Below are positions 1 to 7,220 of a stretch of 8,659 bases of DNA, piece by piece. The notes beneath the pieces were generated by a model. It was given only the letters and a program-made list of their open reading frames with translations, did no database searches and had not been told where the DNA came from. Position 1 is the first letter of the stretch. Each line of letters opens with the position of its first letter. The DNA is from Acidimicrobiaceae bacterium (GTDB lineage Bacteria; Actinomycetota; Acidimicrobiia; Acidimicrobiales; Aldehydirespiratoraceae). Made by a program: the position numbers and the translations under genes. The stretch is taken from NCBI GenBank assembly GCA_009840695.1, contig VXNG01000205.1, positions 1-8,659 on the forward strand. The letters run 5' to 3'.

Positions 1-144
1 GCCGTCGTCGGAGCCGTCGTCGACCACCAGGATCTCCACGCCGCCGGAGGCGTCGACTTCGGCGAGGGCGGCCCGCAGCGCGGCCACGGTGTCGCCGATG
101 CGGCCGGCCTCGCGGTAGGCCGGCACGACCACCGAGAATCTCAC
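1..144 (-). CDS. Family 2 glycosyltransferase, N-terminal fragment (runs off the left edge)
   Basis: Only the first 48 codons are present. The protein opens with FSVVVPAYREAGRIGDTV (residues 3-20) and reaches VVDDGSDDG at 40-48. The beta-strand with PAY and the DDGS motif are the nucleotide-sugar-binding hallmarks of GT-A fold family 2 enzymes. The RIG after the PAYRE segment resembles the dolichyl/polyprenyl-phosphate sugar synthase (ALG5/DPM-like) branch, but too little remains to settle the subfamily or sugar. The GTG start (142-144) overlaps the TGA of the upstream GT-C-like gene as GTGA, so translation is probably coupled. A GGAGG at 155-159 lies 10 bases upstream, a rather long but usable spacing. 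In such pairs the GT2 enzyme typically loads a sugar onto a polyprenyl phosphate and the membrane partner uses it outside. That link is inferred from position only. Confidence 0.85.
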   Translation of the reverse strand, partial: MRFSVVVPAYREAGRIGDTVAALRAALAEVDASGGVEILVVDDGSDDG

Positions 145-3017
145 GGCCCAGCCGCCTCCGCCGACACCTCAGCATCGTCAGCATCGCCGGTTCCGGCGTC
201 GGGAGCCCTCCTGAGAAATGGGCTCGCCACCAGCCACGCGACCGCTACGAGGCCGACCAAGGTGACCGCCATCGAGAACCACTCAACCGGGCTACGGGCG
301 TAGGTCAGGCGAACCTCGGTGTCGGTCGGCACCACGACCATGAAATTGGGTGTCACCCGGTACGGCCCTCTGGCGCCCGCGACAGACCAGTTGGGAAAGT
401 ACGACGTCTTCACCAGCACCGGCGATCCAACGCGATCCACCGAGAACGAGATCGAGTGGTCTTCGCGGACCACTGCGCCGACCCTCGCCGGCTCGATGCT
501 CTCGACCGGCGCAACGTCGGGCAGGACATCCGCCAACCGGCGCATCACCTCCTGCCGCTTCAGATCGGCGCCGGGCAGGCCGTCGCCCGGCTCTGCCCGG
601 ACGTCGGGCAGAGCCATCCGAGGCCAGTCGGCGGGCCCGTCGGCCGCGAGCACGGGGCCACCCCGATCGGTAGCGAGGAATGCCCCGACCGATGCCTCGA
701 GCCAGTCGTCGCTCGAGTCGTCGAGGCTCCCGATCACCACCGGCAGCGTGGAGAGTCCTGAAACCGGAGCGCTGCCGGAAACCTCGAACACGACCCACGG
801 ACCCAGCGTCGTCGAGCCGATCTCGGTGAGTCCGTCCGAGGCCCGGGCCTGGCGCACGGCGTCGGAGGAGAACGCCATGTAGTAGCGAACCCCCATGAGC
901 TTCATGTGCTCCACCCCCCTGGTGACATCGAGTCCCGAGTAGGGCAGGTCCCGCTGGGCCCGCGACGGGGCGGACGACAGCTCCGACTGCATCAGGAAAT
1001 GGTACGGCACGGTGGCCGAGGCCTCGAAGTAGAGACCCTCCATGGAGGCGATGCACCGATCGGTCCAGTACGGCAGCAGCATCGGTGCCATCGGCGTTCC
1101 GTAGGACCCGAGCCGGCCGGCTTCGTATTCCCAGAGGGCCGGGCCGCAGCCGTGGGTCTCTCCGATCCGCTCCATGGTCTCGACGAGGTCCCAGTATTCG
1201 GAGCTGCCCCCGCCGTCGGCGGTGGGGCCCCTGCCCTCGTAGCCCTCAAAGTTGTACTCAACCCAGTACGAGCCGAGGTTGGACTCGCTGGAACTGAACG
1301 GTCCCCACCGGTAGACGCCGTCGTCGCCGATCTGCCCGCCGGGAAGCGAGCGCAGCGGCAGCCCCACCATCACCATCACCGCGGCCGAGGCCAGCGCCAC
1401 CGAGCCGGCCGCGAAGAGGGTGCCGGCCGATGCCCGGACCCGGCCTACCCGACCCGTCGCAGCGGTCTCGGCACCGGTGACGGTCTCGTCGATCTCTGGA
1501 CCAGCGCCGGTCTCGGCGCCCTCGGCAACCTCCGTGTCCTCCCTGCTCTCGGCAGTCTCCGATCCCGCGGTGGCCCGGGCCGTCAGGCGGCGGTCGATGG
1601 CCGAGCGCACCAGCCGGATGCCCTCGCCCAACCCGAGGGCCGCGGTCAGATAGGCCGCGAGGTAGTAGAAGGGCAGGATCCGGACGTTCCAGAGGCGTCC
1701 TTCGGGCAGGATCACGAAGCCGGCGGCAACGATCGCCCCCGTCAACGCCAGGGCCATAGGAAGCCGCGCCCGACGGAAGAACAGCAGCCCCGCTCCCACC
1801 AGCGCCAGGACGACGAACAGTTGCAGCGGCGGATCGTTCGTCAGGAAGCTGTAGTCGAACTCGCTGCGAGACCACAGCGAGGACAGGTAGCGGCGCTCCT
1901 TTCCCCAGCCCATGTCGTTGAGAAGGCTCCGGTTCCACCAGAACGGCAGCACCCACCACGCGCTGAGAGCCGCGGCCAGCGCTCCGGTGGAGACGGTCCA
2001 GGAGAGCCGGCTGCGCCACCTAGACGCGCGCCAGGGCAGGACGAGCAGCAGCGCGGCCACTGCTGCCAGCGCGAAGAAGGCCGAGAACAAGTGCATCAGC
2101 CCGGTGAGGGCCAGCAGAGCGCCGGCCAACAGCCGGTGACGTCCCGAGGGCATGCCTCTCGCCGCCACGCCTATGAACAGGACGGCGCTGGCTAGGCCCA
2201 GCGAGTAGGCGAACTCGCCCGCCATCGTCGACATGAGGTTCCCGCCGTAGATATTGAACGAGCGGTCGAACAGGAACAGCAGCGTGGCCACCGAGGCCAG
2301 CGCCTGACCCTCAGCCGAGACACCGCCCACACGGGCCATCACCCACACGGACACAGGCAGCGCCACCACGCCGGCGATCGTCACCAGCTTCAGGGCGACG
2401 CCGTAGGGCATGGGGACCGCACAAAGCGCGACAGCGGCCGCCGCCGTGGCTGCCCCCACCCGCCAGCGGGGTCGCCCCCGCAGGCCGTACCACGCCCACC
2501 AAGCCGCCACCGCGGGCAGCAGCAGCCCGGCCAGAGCGCGGTTGGCCACAGGGTCGTCGATGAACAGCTTGGCCGCGCCGGCTATGCCGGCCACACCCAG
2601 CGCGATGGCCCAGCACTGGCTGACGGGCCGGCCCACCCGACGGGCCACCGCCATCACGACTGCGCCGGCCGCAAGGGCTACTGCGAGGTAGGCGAAGACT
2701 GCGGTATGGAGGTCCAGGCCCACGTCGATCATCACAACGAGCAGCGACGGGACCACCATGTAGAACGTGAAGGCGGGAAAGCCGGCGTACCAGTCGTGGG
2801 TCCAACCGGTCAGCCTCAGCTCACCGATGAGGACATCCCTCAGGTAGGCGGGTGCCCAGACGTGGGCTCCGAGATCGCCCCCGGTAGGCGTAGTGTCGGT
2901 GAACCAGAGCCAGGGCCGTAGGTTGACGACCACGAACCCGACGACCGCGACGAGCACCGCCACAAGCACCGCCACCTCGGGGACGAGCCCCCTGCGGCGA
3001 CCGCTCAACACGGGCAA
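141..3017 (-). CDS. Large GT-C-like membrane protein, 6-pyruvoyl-tetrahydropterin synthase-related family
   Basis: This 958-residue polytopic protein has a basic N-terminus (RRR at 7-9), a first membrane segment at about 14-32, then a conserved first external loop with TGGDLGAHVW (45-54) and GWTHDWYAGFPAF (71-83). MAGEFAYS follows at 265-272. These motifs are ones I associate with the family named for a '6-pyruvoyl-tetrahydropterin synthase-related' domain, which despite the name looks like a GT-C glycosyltransferase; D48 is the candidate catalytic acid. About a dozen membrane segments end near 553. A cytoplasmic Ala/Glu/Thr-rich linker lies at 481-522. An external domain (about 556-910) carries C624, C655 and YFPNW (873-877), followed by a last membrane segment (912-931) and an acidic tail. 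The start is uncertain: TTG at 3017 or GTG two codons later (3009-3011). Neither has a Shine-Dalgarno sequence, and the CPBP stop lies in frame just upstream. It likely uses a lipid-linked sugar made by the overlapping GT2; its substrate is unknown. Confidence 0.85.
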   Translation of the reverse strand: MPVLSGRRRGLVPEVAVLVAVLVAVVGFVVVNLRPWLWFTDTTPTGGDLGAHVWAPAYLRDVLIGELRLTGWTHDWYAGFPAFTFYMVVPSLLVVMIDVGLDLHTAVFAYLAVALAAGAVVMAVARRVGRPVSQCWAIALGVAGIAGAAKLFIDDPVANRALAGLLLPAVAAWWAWYGLRGRPRWRVGAATAAAAVALCAVPMPYGVALKLVTIAGVVALPVSVWVMARVGGVSAEGQALASVATLLFLFDRSFNIYGGNLMSTMAGEFAYSLGLASAVLFIGVAARGMPSGRHRLLAGALLALTGLMHLFSAFFALAAVAALLLVLPWRASRWRSRLSWTVSTGALAAALSAWWVLPFWWNRSLLNDMGWGKERRYLSSLWSRSEFDYSFLTNDPPLQLFVVLALVGAGLLFFRRARLPMALALTGAIVAAGFVILPEGRLWNVRILPFYYLAAYLTAALGLGEGIRLVRSAIDRRLTARATAGSETAESREDTEVAEGAETGAGPEIDETVTGAETAATGRVGRVRASAGTLFAAGSVALASAAVMVMVGLPLRSLPGGQIGDDGVYRWGPFSSSESNLGSYWVEYNFEGYEGRGPTADGGGSSEYWDLVETMERIGETHGCGPALWEYEAGRLGSYGTPMAPMLLPYWTDRCIASMEGLYFEASATVPYHFLMQSELSSAPSRAQRDLPYSGLDVTRGVEHMKLMGVRYYMAFSSDAVRQARASDGLTEIGSTTLGPWVVFEVSGSAPVSGLSTLPVVIGSLDDSSDDWLEASVGAFLATDRGGPVLAADGPADWPRMALPDVRAEPGDGLPGADLKRQEVMRRLADVLPDVAPVESIEPARVGAVVREDHSISFSVDRVGSPVLVKTSYFPNWSVAGARGPYRVTPNFMVVVPTDTEVRLTYARSPVEWFSMAVTLVGLVAVAWLVASPFLRRAPDAGTGDADDAEVSAEAAGP

Positions 3018-3019
3018 GT

Positions 3020-3025
3020 AGCGTA
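3020..3025 (-). promoter_or_regulatory. Possible -10 element for a leaderless internal transcript of the GT-C-like gene
   Basis: On the minus strand TACGCT fits TAnnnT and ends 8 bases before the GTG at 3011-3009. That is the same geometry as the stronger candidates upstream of the 552-residue gene (8 bases) and of ftsH (7 bases). It would explain why this gene lacks a ribosome binding site. No -35 is evident, and a hexamer this degenerate can occur by chance; simple coupling to the gene upstream is the alternative. Confidence 0.25.
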
Positions 3026-3038
3026 CGCAGAGGGCGCG

Positions 3039-3743
3039 TCAGACCGACAGCGCGATGACGGTGACCGCGTTGAAGGCAGTGTGCGACCACAGGGCCGCGC
3101 CGATGCGTCGGGTGGTCAGCATCAGCAAGCCGTGCACGATCCCGATCACGAGCAGCGCCGGGAACTGCACCACCTGGAAGTGGACCACCGCGAAGGCGAG
3201 CGAGGACACTGCCACCGCGCGGACCGGCCCGAACCGGTCCCGCAAGGCCCCCTGGAGCAGGCCCCGGAAGAACACCTCCTCGGTGAGGGGAGCCGCGATC
3301 ACGGTCATGAGCACCAGCACCGCGACCTCCAGGGGCGCCTCGGCCATCCCGACGAGTTCCCTGGCTGGCCCCTCCACGTCGAGATCATCGAACACCTCGA
3401 GGATCGGGATGTAGAGCAGCGGGAGCACCACCAGTTGCAACAGCAGACCGACGGCGATGCCCAACGGCACGTCGACGGGCCGCATCCGCCAACCGATCTG
3501 CTCGGGCCAGTTCAGGCCGCGGGACCGGGCCAGTAGCGGCGTCCCGAGCAGCCCGATCCACAGGGGAACCTGGAGCAGGACCAGCGCGCCCAGCACCAAC
3601 TCCGGCGTCGACTCCTCGCCGCCGAGGTCCACCCCCTGAATGGCCACCACCACGATCACACCGACCAGGCTCCCCAAGAACCCCAGAGTCCATCCGACCA
3701 CCGCCCACTTCAGCCGAGTGGTGGCCGGCATCATCGTCGTCAT
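3039..3743 (-). CDS. CPBP-family (CAAX/Abi) intramembrane metalloprotease
   Basis: From the chosen ATG the protein has 234 residues and about seven to eight hydrophobic segments. It carries the three signatures of the CPBP/Rce1-like family (Pfam Abi/CPBP) in order: EEVFFR (E155, E156, R160), FAVVH ending in H188, and HTAFN (H221, N225). These residues form the catalytic and metal-binding site inside the membrane, so an active protease is expected. Bacterial members serve varied roles, including peptide maturation and bacteriocin self-immunity; the substrate here cannot be read from sequence. I chose the ATG at 3741-3743 because a strong GGAGGG sits just before it. An in-frame ATG at 3756-3758 would add five residues but has no good ribosome binding site. 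It begins 21 bases after the stop of the 552-residue membrane protein and ends 21 bases before the TTG of the GT-C-like gene, so it is probably co-transcribed. Confidence 0.93.
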   Translation of the reverse strand: MTTMMPATTRLKWAVVGWTLGFLGSLVGVIVVVAIQGVDLGGEESTPELVLGALVLLQVPLWIGLLGTPLLARSRGLNWPEQIGWRMRPVDVPLGIAVGLLLQLVVLPLLYIPILEVFDDLDVEGPARELVGMAEAPLEVAVLVLMTVIAAPLTEEVFFRGLLQGALRDRFGPVRAVAVSSLAFAVVHFQVVQFPALLVIGIVHGLLMLTTRRIGAALWSHTAFNAVTVIALSV

Positions 3744-3747
3744 GCGG

Positions 3748-3753
3748 CCCTCC
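3748..3753 (-). promoter_or_regulatory. Strong ribosome binding site that sets the CPBP protease start
   Basis: On the minus strand GGAGGG lies 4 bases before the ATG at 3743 (5 bases if counted from GGAGG). It falls inside the five-codon extension produced by the upstream ATG, which argues for the downstream start. It is the clearest Shine-Dalgarno sequence in the window; the first genes of both transcription units have none. Confidence 0.7.
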
Positions 3754-3764
3754 GGCATCGGTCG

Positions 3765-5423
3765 TCAGTTCTCGACCGGGCAGAAGTCCGCGTCGTACCT
3801 CGACCGCGACAGCCGATTTAGCTCCTCGAGCACGCGGGCTCCCGAATGCCAGCAATCGGTGCAGTTGCGTTCGGTGTAGGCCGATATGAGCTCGCAGCGT
3901 ATGGCCTGGCCCCGCTCCGACCGGTCGAAGTCGACGCTGGCGGTGGCGATGAGGTTGACGGCGCTGCCGTCAGATCCAGTACGTCTCCAGATCGAGAACT
4001 TGTCGTTGGCCATGAATGCATTCATCGACATGATCAGCACCGCGGCCGCCACTGCAGCGGCCAGCCACGCTCTTGGCGCCTGCCGGTCTTCTCTGTTGCG
4101 GCCGATGTAGGACAGGGCGATGACGGCGAAACCGTAGAAGACGAGAGCCCACGAGATCTGCACCAGCAAGGAATCACGCCACTGGTCCAGCCCGAACCCG
4201 CGGTCATGCCATCCCTGCAGTCCCTCCGAGAGGCTGACCATCAGAGTCGACGCCAGAGCCAGAACGCCCCCGAGTCCACCCAGCGCCGCGCCGAACCTGC
4301 GCAGATCGCCGGCGGGAAGGCGGTCAGAGGACTCCGATGCCCGCGACACCCGGATCGCAGCAACCACGGCGAAGTACCCCAACGACAGGACGACGAGAAT
4401 CAACCAGACATTGGTCACGAAGTCGATCGGGTCGCGAGCCGAGGACAGATTGTCGTAGTCGCCGGCCAGCGTCGACGACAGCGTCTGGTATTGCAGCCCG
4501 GCCACCGCCCGGCCGAGCCACTGCTCGACCGCCAGAGTCGACAGAACCGCAGAAGAGCCCTCGTAGCACTCGCCCCGGGAGCATTCCGCCGCGATCGCCA
4601 GCCGGCTGGGCACGAACACCACCAGGAACCCGGCCGACAACACGATGAAGCGGGTGAAGGCTGAGCTCCGGACCAGTTCTCGTCCAGGTTGGCGCGACAG
4701 CCACCCGCGAGCCGCGAAGGTGAGCAGGCACACCAAGGGAACGAGGTAGAGAAGCTCCGACGTCATGGCACTAACCATTCCCAGTAGGGCGCACAAGGTG
4801 GCGGGCCGGATCCCGATGCCCCTCCGGGTCATAGCTGCGCCCGAACGGACATACAGCGGGACCAACAACAGATAGATCGCAACCGACACGAAGAAGAACG
4901 GGAAGAACGACACCGGGTGCAATGCACCGGAGACAACGAACGTCGACGCCACCACCAACGGAAAGGCGGCCAGTACGGGGGGCAGAGGCGCAGACGGGTC
5001 GAGCAGCCGGCGTCTCACTGTCGCCGCGCCCGGCATGGATGCAGACCTCGCCGAATCGTACAGCGCCACGACGAAACCCGCCGCAGCTGCCGCCAGCGCC
5101 GACACCACGATGAGGCGGACAACTCCCTGGATCACATGAGGCGCGACGCCGGTTCCCGCAGCAATCTCGAAAATGGAGGTCTGCTCCATGTATATGGCGA
5201 ACCGGCCCAGCGGCCGGAAGTTCCCCTGCCTGAGAAAGTCATCAATCTCAGCAAGATTCTGATTCACGATCGCGAACGGATCCGCTCCGAACGCACCTGT
5301 CAGCCAATACATCATGATTCGCTGATCGCTGTGGAATGTCAGCCCCAACAACGGGGCCATGATCAGTGCCGACGGCCCGGCGACATGCAGGAGGGGCTTG
5401 TTCAGGATGCTCTGCCGCCGCAT
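3765..5423 (-). CDS. Polytopic membrane protein of unknown function, GT-C-like; paralog of the divergent gene
   Basis: I do not recognise this 552-residue family. It begins MRRQSILNKP, followed by a first membrane segment at about 13-30 and D33 just after it. GNFRPLGRF follows at 67-75. Roughly ten further hydrophobic segments run to about 470, ending in a hydrophilic C-terminal tail. Blocks shared in order with the divergent protein are GNFRP-GRF, SAGFL..FVP.RL (263-275), CSRGECY (281-287), WRDSLLVQ (415-422) and ERG.A.RC.LI.AYT (503-517). A final Cys (C548) also matches. By the positive-inside rule the Cys loop and tail lie outside the cell, so C281, C286, C510 and C548 could form disulfides. 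An Asp after the first membrane segment plus large external loops recalls GT-C glycosyltransferases, but this is only a guess. The frame stays open upstream to 5540; the ATG at 5423 is preferred because homology begins there and a -10 lies 8 bases before it. It is the first gene of the leftward cluster. Confidence 0.88.
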   Translation of the reverse strand: MRRQSILNKPLLHVAGPSALIMAPLLGLTFHSDQRIMMYWLTGAFGADPFAIVNQNLAEIDDFLRQGNFRPLGRFAIYMEQTSIFEIAAGTGVAPHVIQGVVRLIVVSALAAAAAGFVVALYDSARSASMPGAATVRRRLLDPSAPLPPVLAAFPLVVASTFVVSGALHPVSFFPFFFVSVAIYLLLVPLYVRSGAAMTRRGIGIRPATLCALLGMVSAMTSELLYLVPLVCLLTFAARGWLSRQPGRELVRSSAFTRFIVLSAGFLVVFVPSRLAIAAECSRGECYEGSSAVLSTLAVEQWLGRAVAGLQYQTLSSTLAGDYDNLSSARDPIDFVTNVWLILVVLSLGYFAVVAAIRVSRASESSDRLPAGDLRRFGAALGGLGGVLALASTLMVSLSEGLQGWHDRGFGLDQWRDSLLVQISWALVFYGFAVIALSYIGRNREDRQAPRAWLAAAVAAAVLIMSMNAFMANDKFSIWRRTGSDGSAVNLIATASVDFDRSERGQAIRCELISAYTERNCTDCWHSGARVLEELNRLSRSRYDADFCPVEN

Positions 5424-5431
5424 CGTCGTCG

Positions 5432-5437
5432 AGACTA
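5432..5437 (-). promoter_or_regulatory. -10 element of the leftward operon, probably leaderless
   Basis: TAGTCT on the minus strand fits TAnnnT and ends 8 bases before the ATG at 5423. No Shine-Dalgarno sequence precedes the ATG, so transcription probably starts at or within a base or two of the start codon. A -35 at normal spacing would fall near 5455-5460, on top of the rightward -10. Confidence 0.5.
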
Positions 5438-5450
5438 CATCCGGGCCGCA

Positions 5451-5491
5451 CGCGACTAGCCTGCACACCGTGGCCGACAGCCCGCCGCCGC
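5451..5491 (+). repeat. Direct repeat, copy 1: promoter and start region of the 575-residue gene
   Basis: This 41-base segment matches 7221-7261 at 37 positions. It spans CGCGACTAGCCTG, the GTG start codon and the first seven codons (V-A-D-S-P-P-P). The four differences are at 5464, 5467, 5474 and 5482. The last two fall in codons 2 (silent) and 5 (Pro versus Thr). Similarity fades quickly on both sides. Confidence 0.85.
5457..5462 (+). promoter_or_regulatory. -10 element of the rightward paralog gene, probably leaderless
   Basis: TAGCCT ends 7 bases before the GTG at 5470, and no ribosome binding site is present. The same hexamer with the same 7-base gap stands before ftsH. The expected -35 position (about 5434-5439) overlaps the leftward -10 at 5432-5437. 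Confidence 0.55.
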
Positions 5492-7197
5492 GACGCCGGT
5501 GGCTCTGGTCCGCTGCGGCCGTTCCCGCGCTGATCGTCACAGCCCCGCTGCTGGGCTTCTCCCTTCAGGGTGACGAACGCCAGCGAGCCTATGAGGCGGC
5601 CCGATTGTACGGATCCAACCCCCTCAAGGCGGCGCGCGGGGTCTACACCGACATCGGAGTGTTCCTCGACCACGGCAACTTCCGGCCGATCGGCCGGTTC
5701 ACCGAAGCGATCGAGCGGTCCTTCACGATTGAAGCGGCCGAGGCGACCGGCCTGACGCTCAGTGCCGTGCAGGGTGTGCTGAGGGTGCTGGCCGTCGCGG
5801 TGCTGGCCGTGGTGGCGACGCGGGTCGCGGCCGCGCTTGCGCCCCCACTTTCCCGGCCGGCAAACGCCCGCCTCCATCCGGCCACGGCGCTATACCCGCT
5901 GATGTTCGCCGCCGTCCTCGTCGCGGCAGGACCGGCCGGGTCGCTGACGAAGTACTCGTTCCGGATCATCGGCTGGATGATCCTCATCCTGCTGCTGGCG
6001 CTGGCCGTGGCCCGCGACCGTGACCTTCAGGCCCGACCGGTGTCCTGGCGCGAATTGGCATTGATGGCGTCGCTGGGCCTCGCGGCGTCGATGACCTACG
6101 ACCTCGTCTATGTGGCGCCTCCACTGGCGGCCGTGTTCATGATGGCCCGCAACGCAGCCAGCGGACACCCGCTCAAGAATGTGCTGCGCACCGCGGCGCT
6201 GCGCCGCTGGGCTGCGTTCAGCGCCGGATTCCTCGCCGCGTTCGTTCCCGTTCGGCTGATCATCGCCGACCGGTGCAGCCGGAACGACTGCTATGCCGCT
6301 TCAGAAATCGACGCGTCCCGCGAGATGGTCGAGATGGCGGCCGAAAGGGCGCTGAGCGGCGCACCTCCAGCTGGATGGCACCACGTGTCGGAACTGGTGC
6401 GCTACGCCGATCTTCGCACGCCGCCGTGGCCGTCCATACCGGCCGGCGTGGATCCGGGCGCCGTCCGCGCTGACGAGGTGACCTACGGTTTGTCAGACTT
6501 CGCGGCCAATTCACTGATCGCGGCGCTGCTGGCCGCGACGATTCTGGTGACGGTCCGGAGCGCGAGGAGGGCCGCACGGCTGGCTGATGCGGAGCTGGGG
6601 TTCACCGGCTCTTTGAGGCCTGCTGCAAGTCTCGGCGCGTTCGGGGCCGCGGCGACCCTGCTGGGAGCGCTGCTCGTGAGCCCGTCCGCCTGGCTTCGAT
6701 GGTGGGAGCCACAGATCGGAGAGGCATGGCGCGAGTCGGTGCTGGTCCAAACAGGCTGGTCGTTCATGATCGCGTCGGTCGTGGCCGCCGCCGGAGCGTC
6801 AGCCTCCCGGGTCCACCGGTCGGACGCCCCCGCGGGTCATTCCCCGCGGCGGTCCGATAGCCGGATTCGACGCGTGACGTGGCAAACAGCCGCGGCGATC
6901 GTGGGAATCGGCGTGGCTCTCACCTTGCTGACCAACGCCCGGATGGCCCACATCGACCGCGCAACACCGGTGTCGACCCTCGTCAACGAGATCTCCGCGG
7001 CCGCCTTGAGCGTTGACCCGACCGAGCGGGGCAACGCTCGCCGCTGCAGCCTGATCGACGCATACACGCAGATATTCCCGGACCCGGAGTGGTGGCAGGG
7101 AGGCCCGAACCACCGAGCAGCCCTCGACGAGTTCATGCTCGACCGTCACGGCTGGCCGTTCTGCGACCCGACACTCCTAGCTCACCCCGACCAATAG
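5470..7197 (+). CDS. Polytopic membrane protein of unknown function, GT-C-like; divergent paralog
   Basis: This 575-residue protein is a diverged paralog of the one encoded leftward from 5423; I do not recognise the family. The first membrane segment (about 13-30) is followed by GDERQRAYEAAR (34-45). That looks like the Asp-Glu motif after membrane helix 1 in ArnT/PMT-type GT-C enzymes. GNFRPIGRF is at 69-77, CSRNDCY at 269-275, WRESVLVQ at 420-427, and ERGNARRCSLIDAYT at 519-533. Basic stretches near 227-247, 363-370 and 447-468 mark cytoplasmic loops. This places all four of its cysteines (C269, C274, C526, C565) outside, and all four are kept in the paralog. The frame is open back to an ATG at 5359, but that extension overlaps the divergent gene and is not homologous. 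The GTG at 5470, 7 bases after TAGCCT, is the likely leaderless start. ftsH follows after 42 bases with its own promoter. Confidence 0.88.
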   Translation: MADSPPPRRRWLWSAAAVPALIVTAPLLGFSLQGDERQRAYEAARLYGSNPLKAARGVYTDIGVFLDHGNFRPIGRFTEAIERSFTIEAAEATGLTLSAVQGVLRVLAVAVLAVVATRVAAALAPPLSRPANARLHPATALYPLMFAAVLVAAGPAGSLTKYSFRIIGWMILILLLALAVARDRDLQARPVSWRELALMASLGLAASMTYDLVYVAPPLAAVFMMARNAASGHPLKNVLRTAALRRWAAFSAGFLAAFVPVRLIIADRCSRNDCYAASEIDASREMVEMAAERALSGAPPAGWHHVSELVRYADLRTPPWPSIPAGVDPGAVRADEVTYGLSDFAANSLIAALLAATILVTVRSARRAARLADAELGFTGSLRPAASLGAFGAAATLLGALLVSPSAWLRWWEPQIGEAWRESVLVQTGWSFMIASVVAAAGASASRVHRSDAPAGHSPRRSDSRIRRVTWQTAAAIVGIGVALTLLTNARMAHIDRATPVSTLVNEISAAALSVDPTERGNARRCSLIDAYTQIFPDPEWWQGGPNHRAALDEFMLDRHGWPFCDPTLLAHPDQ

Positions 7198-7220
7198 GCC
7201 GCAGCCGGATCGGACAACCC

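Noticed and set aside
906..2195. A 429-codon open frame on the plus strand
   Set aside because: It lies fully opposite the GT-C-like gene. Its translation is rich in Arg, Gly, Gln, His and Pro with no domain, typical of an antisense frame in high-G+C DNA.
141..3017. A true 6-pyruvoyl-tetrahydropterin synthase (pterin enzyme)
   Set aside because: The protein is a large polytopic membrane protein with no resemblance to the small soluble pterin enzyme; the family name is a historical label.
3744..3758. Five-residue longer start for the CPBP protease (ATG at 3758)
   Set aside because: The strong GGAGGG lies within that extension, ideally placed for the ATG at 3743.
5359..5540. N-terminal extensions that would make the two divergent genes overlap
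   Set aside because: Similarity between the paralogs begins only after the ATG at 5423 and the GTG at 5470. Promoter -10 elements lie just before those codons, and the extensions encode basic low-complexity sequence.
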